A DNA stretch of 64,000 nt from Paractinoplanes brasiliensis. Its GTDB lineage: Bacteria > Actinomycetota > Actinomycetes > Mycobacteriales > Micromonosporaceae. The translations under genes and the position numbers were made by a program. The stretch spans positions 620,001-684,000 of the forward strand of contig NZ_SNWR01000002.1 in NCBI RefSeq assembly GCF_004362215.1, in the 5' to 3' direction. This document shows, in pieces, positions 59,148 to 64,000 of the stretch. Numbering within the stretch: position 1 is the first letter of the stretch; each line of letters opens with the position of its first letter. The notes under the pieces are model-generated. The model worked only from the letters and a program-made list of their open reading frames with translations. It searched no databases and was not told the origin of the DNA.

Positions 59148-60320
59148 GTGTATGACGTCATCGTGATCGGTGCCCGCTGTGCCGGGTCTCCGCTGGCCAT
59201 GTTGCTCGCCCGCCGGGGCCTGCGGACGCTGCTGGTCGACCGGGCCACCTTTCCCAGCGACACCGTCTCCACCCACGTGATCCACCCGCCGGGCGCGGCA
59301 GCGCTGCAGCGGTGGGGGTTGCTCGGCCAGGTCGCGGCGACCGGGTGCCCGCCGGTGGGGCGTTACTCGTTCGACTTCGGGCCGGTCCAGCTCGCCGGCG
59401 CGCCGGGCACGGCCGAATCCCCGTACGCGTATGCGCCTCGCCGCCTCCTGCTCGACAAGATCCTCCTGGACGCCGCCGCGGCTGCCGGGGCCGAGGTGCG
59501 CGAAGGTTTCGGTGTCGAGGAAGTGCTGGTCGAGGACGGGCGGGTCACCGGCATCCGGGGCAGCGGCGGGCAGGTCGAGCGGGCGCGGGTGGTGGTCGGC
59601 GCCGACGGGCGTAACTCGGTGGTGGCCAAGGCGGCACAGGCACCCGCGTACGAGGATCACCCGCCCCTGACGGTGGGTTACTACTCGTACTGGAGCAACC
59701 TGCCGACCGACACGTTCGAGGCGTACAGCCGGCCCGGGCGGGGCTGGGCGGTGTGCCCGACCAACGACGACCTCACCCTGGTGATCGGCGGCTGGCCGCA
59801 CGCGGAGCTGGCCGAGCACCGCAACGACGTCGAGGGCACGCTGATGGCGATGTTCGAGTCGTCGCCCGGGTTCGCCGAGCGCATCCGCGACGCCAAGCGC
59901 GAGGAGAAACTGGTCGGCGCCTCGGTCCCCAACTACTTCCGGGTCCCGTACGGTCCGGGCTGGGCCCTGGTCGGCGACGCCGGCTACTCGCGCGACTTCA
60001 TCACCGCGCAGGGCATCACCGACGCCTTCCTCGACGCCGAGGGCCTGGCCGAGGCGCTCGCCGAGACGCTGGGCGGCGGCAAGCCGTGGGACGACGCGCT
60101 GGCCGGTTATCAGAGCCGCCGCGACACCCGGGCCATGCCGCACTACCGGATGACGCTGGGCATCGCCTCGCTGCAGCCGCCCGACGAGCAGATGATCGCG
60201 CTGGTGTCGGGCATCGCCGGCAAGCAGCCCGCCATGGACGCGTTCGCGCGGCTCAACTCAGGGGTGACGTCGCCCGTCGAGTTCTTCGCCCCCGAGAACG
60301 TGGGCAAGCTGCTGGCCTGA
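59148..60320 (+). CDS. FAD-dependent oxidoreductase (geranylgeranyl-reductase/aromatic hydroxylase-like)
   Basis: 390 residues. FAD site YDVIVIGARCAGSPLAMLLARRG at the N-terminus, the second motif VVVGADGRNSVVA and the DG-type motif GPGWALVGDAGYSRDFITAQGI. This type reduces or hydroxylates aromatic or isoprenoid substrates using NAD(P)H. GTG 59148 fits the fold; a longer frame begins at 59094. Stop to stop with the convergent membrane gene at 60321. Confidence 0.9.
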   Translation: MYDVIVIGARCAGSPLAMLLARRGLRTLLVDRATFPSDTVSTHVIHPPGAAALQRWGLLGQVAATGCPPVGRYSFDFGPVQLAGAPGTAESPYAYAPRRLLLDKILLDAAAAAGAEVREGFGVEEVLVEDGRVTGIRGSGGQVERARVVVGADGRNSVVAKAAQAPAYEDHPPLTVGYYSYWSNLPTDTFEAYSRPGRGWAVCPTNDDLTLVIGGWPHAELAEHRNDVEGTLMAMFESSPGFAERIRDAKREEKLVGASVPNYFRVPYGPGWALVGDAGYSRDFITAQGITDAFLDAEGLAEALAETLGGGKPWDDALAGYQSRRDTRAMPHYRMTLGIASLQPPDEQMIALVSGIAGKQPAMDAFARLNSGVTSPVEFFAPENVGKLLA

Positions 60321-61280
60321 TCACGCGGCGGCCAGCCGGAGCAGGACGGCGTGCCGGCCCGGCCCGTACTTCGCGGAGTACAGGGCCAGCACGCTCTTCC
60401 TGGTCTCGGGGCTGACGTCGGCCAGCGTCGTGGTGGCGACCTCGCGCGGCAGCTCGCTCTCGTCGATGTCGACCCAGTGCTCGCCCTCGTGCAGCACGTA
60501 ACGCAGGGTCAGCTCGCCGACCCGCAGCCGGTAGTGGTCGGCGAGGTCCAGCAGGCCCGCCGCGCCCCACCGGGTCGTGAAGGCCTCCAGCGCGAGCCCG
60601 CCCACGTCACCGCGCACCCGTACCTCACGCTGGTGGTTCTCGCTCACGCGGCGGTCACGGAACAGCCCGTACGAGAGCCAGTTGTCGACGCGATAGAAGG
60701 CGTGGGCCGGGCCGATCTGGCTGATCCGCACCTGGAACCGCTCGCGGTGGCGCCCCGGCAGCGACCGCAGGAACGCGTCGAGCTGCTCGATGTTGAGCCG
60801 CATCAGCGCGATCGCGTCGGTCGGGGCCACCTGCCGGGCCCGCTCGGCGGCGTCGGGGCACGACGGGTCGGTCAGCATGATGCGGAAGTGCACACCCCGG
60901 TCGAGCGCGGCCATCACAGCGGCCCGGAACCCGTCCAGGTGCTCCGTCTCGAGCAGGCCTGTCCAGTGCTTCCAGATGTCGACGCGGTCGGTCGCGCTGT
61001 CGATGCGCCGGATGACGTCGCGGTAGTCGAGCCGGGTGCGCCAGCGTACGGCGTTGCGGTTGAGCGACAACACCAGCGGCTGCAGCACGAGCACCGCCAG
61101 CACCAGGTCGAACAGGTTCGCCCCGATGTTGATGCGCAGCTCGGTGCCGAAACCCTCGGTGTGCCGCAGCGGATAGAGCGTCAGGAAGCTGCCCAGCAAC
61201 AACAGGATGCCGATCCCGGCGTACAGGTAGGACAACCAGTATCTGCTCCCGGGCAGTCGCGGCCGACGCATGACGACCAT
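60321..61280 (-). CDS. Membrane protein with a C-terminal PLD-like fold, function unknown
   Basis: 319 residues. Two membrane helices near the N-terminus (about 14-35 and 52-70), then a cytosolic domain of about 240 residues. Segments RVDIWKHWTGLL, GFRAAVMAALDRGVHFRIMLTDP and the helical LRLNIEQLDAFLRSLPGRHRERFQVRI look like the core of phospholipase-D-like folds found in immune and signalling proteins, but no HKD motif is present. I do not recognise a named family. ATG 61280; alternative ATG 61271. Confidence 0.7.
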   Translation of the reverse strand: MVVMRRPRLPGSRYWLSYLYAGIGILLLLGSFLTLYPLRHTEGFGTELRINIGANLFDLVLAVLVLQPLVLSLNRNAVRWRTRLDYRDVIRRIDSATDRVDIWKHWTGLLETEHLDGFRAAVMAALDRGVHFRIMLTDPSCPDAAERARQVAPTDAIALMRLNIEQLDAFLRSLPGRHRERFQVRISQIGPAHAFYRVDNWLSYGLFRDRRVSENHQREVRVRGDVGGLALEAFTTRWGAAGLLDLADHYRLRVGELTLRYVLHEGEHWVDIDESELPREVATTTLADVSPETRKSVLALYSAKYGPGRHAVLLRLAAA

Positions 61281-61536
61281 GGTCGCAGCCGGGAACCACA
61301 GTGGTCGATACCGGGTCGCACCCGGCCCGTCCGCCGGGGCTGCGCGCCGAGGTGCTCGAACGCGGGCCGGCGCAGAACGCCCAGGTGACGCCGGCTGGGG
61401 GCTCGCCGTCCGTCAGGAGCGGGTCCGGCGCGAGATGGTCGCCGATCGGTAGCTTTCCCGAGCGGGCGTCTCATGACCGTCCGGACCTCTGCCGATGCGG
61501 GGAACGACACCAACCCGCGTACGTGGAAGGTTACGG

Positions 61537-63027
61537 ATGACCACCGACATTCAGGCGCGCCCGGCTGTGCCGCCGCCCGCGCCACCGGCACAGACGGGCC
61601 GCTGGTGGGCGCTCGTCGTGCTCGCGACCGCCCAGCTCATGGTCGTGCTGGACGCGACCATCGTGAACATCGCGCTGCCGACGGCCCAGGCCGACCTCGC
61701 GTTCTCCGACGCCGACCGGCAGTGGGTCGTCACCGCGTACGCGCTCGCCTTCGGTTCCCTGTTGCTGCTCGGCGGGCGCCTGTCGGACTTCTTCGGCCGC
61801 AAGCGCATGTTCCTCATCGGCCTCGTCGGTTTCGCGCTGGCCTCGGCCCTCGGCGGCGTCGCCGACGGGCTCGAGATGCTGATCGCGGCCCGCGCGTTGC
61901 AGGGCGCCTTCGGGGCCGCCCTCGCCCCGGCCGCCCTTTCGCTGCTGTCCACCACCTTCACCGAACCCACCGAGCGCGGCAAGGCGTTCGGCATCTTCGG
62001 CGCGATCTCGGGCGCCGGCGGCGCGGTCGGACTGCTGCTGGGCGGCTTCCTGACCGAGTACGCCTCGTGGCGCTGGTGCCTGCTGGTCAACCTGGTCATC
62101 GCGGCGGTCGCCGTGGCCGGTGCGCTGTGGCGTCTCACCGACGAGCCGGTCACGTCCCGCGCCCGGATCGACATCCCGGGAGTGGTCACCTCGGTCCTCG
62201 GTCTGGTCGGCCTGGTCTTCGGCCTCGGCAAGGTGGAGACCGACGGCTGGGGCTCGGCCACCGCGCTGGCGCCCATGATCGGCGGTGTGGTGCTGCTGGT
62301 CGCGTTCGTGGTGATCGAGTTGCGGGTCGCCAACCCGCTGCTGCCGCTGCGCGTGGTGCTCGACCGCAACCGGGGCGGCTCCTACGCCGCGATCAGCATC
62401 TCCGGCATGGGCATGTTCGGCATCTTCCTGTTCCTCACGTACTACCTGGTCGGCAACCTCGGCTTCACGCCCGTGCAGACCGGCCTGGCGTTCCTGCCGA
62501 TGCTCGGCGCGATCATGCTCTCGGCCACCACGGCCGGCTCGATGCTCACCCCCAGGATCGGCCCGCGCCCGCTGGTTCCGCTGGGCGCGCTGATCGCCGC
62601 GGGCGGCATGGCGTTCCTGACCCGCCTCGACCTGGACTCCACCTACGCGTCGGGCGTGCTGCCCGGCCTGCTGGTCATCGGCCTGGGTCTCGGCCTGGTC
62701 TTCGCGCCCACGCAGAACGCCGCCACCAGCGGCGTCGAGCACCGCGACGCCGGCGTGGCCTCGGCAATGATCAACACGGTGCAGCAGATCGGCGGCTCGA
62801 TCGGCACGGCCCTGCTGAGCTCGTTCGCGGCCACCGCGGCCACGAACTACGCCACCTCGCACCCGCGCTCGGCCACCCTGATGGCCGAGGCTTCGCTCGC
62901 CAGCTACCACACCGTGTTCTGGTGGTCGTGCGGCCTGTTCCTGGCCTGCGCGGTCGTCTCGGCGCTGCTGTTCCGCAGCGGCCCGCTGGCCGTCGACCCG
63001 GACGCGCCGAAGGCGATGGCCCACTGA
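61537..63027 (+). CDS. DHA2-family MFS drug exporter (EmrB/QacA type)
   Basis: 496 residues with 14 membrane helices. Motif D1 LDATIVNIALPTAQADL, motif A GGRLSDFFGRKRMFLIGL, motif C-like GAISGAGGAVGLLLGGFLTEYASWRWCLLVN. Proton-driven export of drugs or dyes. ATG 61537 has GGAAGG 8 bp upstream. Transcribed alone; its last codons are the first copy of a 50-bp tandem repeat. Confidence 0.94.
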   Translation: MTTDIQARPAVPPPAPPAQTGRWWALVVLATAQLMVVLDATIVNIALPTAQADLAFSDADRQWVVTAYALAFGSLLLLGGRLSDFFGRKRMFLIGLVGFALASALGGVADGLEMLIAARALQGAFGAALAPAALSLLSTTFTEPTERGKAFGIFGAISGAGGAVGLLLGGFLTEYASWRWCLLVNLVIAAVAVAGALWRLTDEPVTSRARIDIPGVVTSVLGLVGLVFGLGKVETDGWGSATALAPMIGGVVLLVAFVVIELRVANPLLPLRVVLDRNRGGSYAAISISGMGMFGIFLFLTYYLVGNLGFTPVQTGLAFLPMLGAIMLSATTAGSMLTPRIGPRPLVPLGALIAAGGMAFLTRLDLDSTYASGVLPGLLVIGLGLGLVFAPTQNAATSGVEHRDAGVASAMINTVQQIGGSIGTALLSSFAATAATNYATSHPRSATLMAEASLASYHTVFWWSCGLFLACAVVSALLFRSGPLAVDPDAPKAMAH

Positions 63028-63190
63028 CTTCGCAGCCGGCCGTCGATCCGGACGCGTCGAAGGCCGTGGCCGACTGACTTCGCAGCCGGCCGCCGACCCG
63101 GGACGCGTCGAAGGCCGTGGTCCGTTGACTCCGCAGCCGGCCGCCGACCCCGACGCGTCGAAGGCCGTGGCACGTCGATTTCCGTTCCGC
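62992..63190. repeat. 50-bp tandem repeat copying the MFS gene tail
   Basis: Units start at 62992 (inside the gene), 63042, 63092 and 63143. Each contains CGTCGA(C/T)CCGGACGCG, CGAAGGCCGTGG and, in the first two copies, a TGA at the position of the MFS stop, followed by CTTCGCAGCCGGCC. Translation of each copy in the MFS frame gives VDPDASKAVAD-like peptides. Confidence 0.93.
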
Positions 63191-63193
63191 ATC

Positions 63194-63234
63194 GGGCCAC
63201 GGCCTTCGGCTCCGAACGCCGAAGGCCGTGGCCC
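63194..63234. terminator. Perfect 17-bp hairpin after the MFS gene
   Basis: Arms GGGCCACGGCCTTCGGC (63194-63210) and GCCGAAGGCCGTGGCCC (63218-63234) with a 7-nt loop TCCGAAC. The right arm reuses the GCCGAAGGCCGTGG core of the 50-bp tandem repeat in the opposite arm context. No T-run follows, as is common for actinomycete terminators. Confidence 0.85.
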
Positions 63235-63342
63235 GCCGGGTTCCGGTCTTCTGTGGGTCGCCGGCCGTGTCCCGCTGATTTCCGCGCCTCGCCGGGTGGC
63301 GATGTGACCACTCTCAGCTAGCCATGGTAATAATGTCCGTCG

Positions 63343-63954
63343 ATGAACGGGGATGCGGAGTGGCAGCAGTGGCGGCGCGAGACCTTCGGCGTCCCCGGCA
63401 CGGTGCGGCGTGACGGGCCGCAGTTCACGGGCCTGATCGAGGCTGCCCGCCGCGAGCCGCGCCGCGTCGAACGGATGCTGCGAGCCGGACTGGCCGCCGG
63501 CGACATGCTGGCGGCCCAGTCGTTCACCGCGCTGGCCGCCGCCGGGCTCGCCCCCGCCGACGCCGTGAGCATCCTGCGCACAGCTCTCGTCCGCGCCACC
63601 GACGAGTTCCGCATCCGCGTGGCCGAGGCCCTCTACACCCTGACCCGCGACCCCGGCTGGGCCATGCCGATCGCCGGCGCCCTGTCCGGGGCCACTTCCG
63701 AGCTCGTACGCCTCGACGCCGCCGTCGCCCTGGGCAGCTTCCCGCCCAGCACAGCCCTGGTGCGGGCGCTGGCCACGGCGGTCCGCGACCCCGAATACCT
63801 GGTCCGCTACCACGCGGCGAACACGCTGCTGCGCTGGTCGGGCGACCCCCGCCAGGTCGACGGCGTCCCCACCCTGCTGGAGAAACTCACCGGCGACACC
63901 GAGGGCGCTTGGCAGGCGGCCGCCGACGAGCTGACGGCCCGCCTCTCACGCTGA
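63343..63954 (+). CDS. HEAT-repeat protein
   Basis: 203 residues, helical throughout, with about five HEAT-like repeats (ADAVSILRTALVRATDEFRIRVAEALYTLTRD; LVRLDAAVALGSFPPSTALVRALATAVRDPEYLVRYHAANTLLRWSGD). These form a superhelical scaffold for protein binding. ATG 63343; complete, stop at 63952. No neighbour on the right is visible before the window ends at 64000. Confidence 0.85.
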   Translation: MNGDAEWQQWRRETFGVPGTVRRDGPQFTGLIEAARREPRRVERMLRAGLAAGDMLAAQSFTALAAAGLAPADAVSILRTALVRATDEFRIRVAEALYTLTRDPGWAMPIAGALSGATSELVRLDAAVALGSFPPSTALVRALATAVRDPEYLVRYHAANTLLRWSGDPRQVDGVPTLLEKLTGDTEGAWQAAADELTARLSR

Positions 63955-64000
63955 CCCTGTACGGCGTCCTGGTCGTCGCGTGTTCGCCGCCGGCGCCTGT

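Noticed and set aside
61301..61540. 79-codon frame before the MFS gene
   Set aside because: Random-looking composition and overlap with the MFS leader; no support.

Overview
The window is high-GC actinomycete DNA. GC-rich third codon positions, many GTG starts, 1-4 bp start/stop overlaps, a mycothiol-type maleylpyruvate isomerase relic, an ergothioneine operon, SigE-type ECF sigma and DesK/PaaX-type regulators, and very frequent CGTACG motifs all suggest Micromonosporaceae, most likely an Actinoplanes-like organism. This placement is inference; no rRNA or other phylogenetic marker lies in the window, and I saw no tRNA, CRISPR array or replication origin.

Layout. 0-4 kb: a small catabolic operon (BKACE enzyme, broken MDMPI-type gene, isocitrate lyase/PEP mutase-like gene) faces its likely IclR regulator, with an IS605-type tnpB element inserted between them. 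4-9.6 kb: a GGDEF protein, a HIT protein, a secreted G5/Excalibur protein, an IS256 scrap, a DUF402 gene and a secreted TolB-like protein. 9.6-12.5 kb: a TetR regulator and hydrolase sharing twin palindromic operators, then the stub of a xanthine-dehydrogenase-type enzyme. 12.6-16.8 kb: egtABCD (ergothioneine) without egtE. 17-22.8 kb: an aminotransferase, a lipid kinase, a translationally coupled trio (ECF sigma factor, membrane protein with three extracytoplasmic repeats, amidoligase) and a secreted PI-PLC-like protein. 22.9-26.8 kb: three minor pilin genes, one with Ig-like domains and one with a ricin-type lectin region, behind a sigma-28-like promoter. 28.5-30.2 kb: an apparently intact IS110 element. 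30.7-35.6 kb: YceI, a GlxA-type regulator, small membrane proteins, a second GGDEF protein and a cupin.

35.6-37.8 kb is a lower-GC patch with orphan genes and a decayed Tn554-like relic. 38-43.9 kb: MoxR/DUF58/VWA genes, a serine protease and an OmpR-type two-component system. 43.9-53.7 kb: a PaaX regulator faces a 9-kb operon in which a Liv-type ABC importer feeds an acyl-CoA ligase, SDR dehydrogenase, MaoC hydratase and amidohydrolase, so import and CoA-dependent breakdown of an unidentified carboxylic or aromatic acid are encoded together. 53.8-64 kb: a secreted double-psi-barrel protein, DedA, an ABC-2 exporter next to a DesK/NarL-type two-component system, a flavoprotein, a membrane protein, a DHA2-type drug exporter and a HEAT-repeat protein.

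A recurring structural signature crosses the window. Short tandem repeats (17-53 bp, two to eight copies) begin inside the last codons of a gene, take in its stop codon and run downstream (after the TolB-like gene, egtD, the cupin, the VWA gene, the DesK-type kinase and the MFS gene). In livM a similar repeat is in frame and adds about 210 residues to the permease. Between the kinase and its response regulator it has created two tiny overlapping reading frames.
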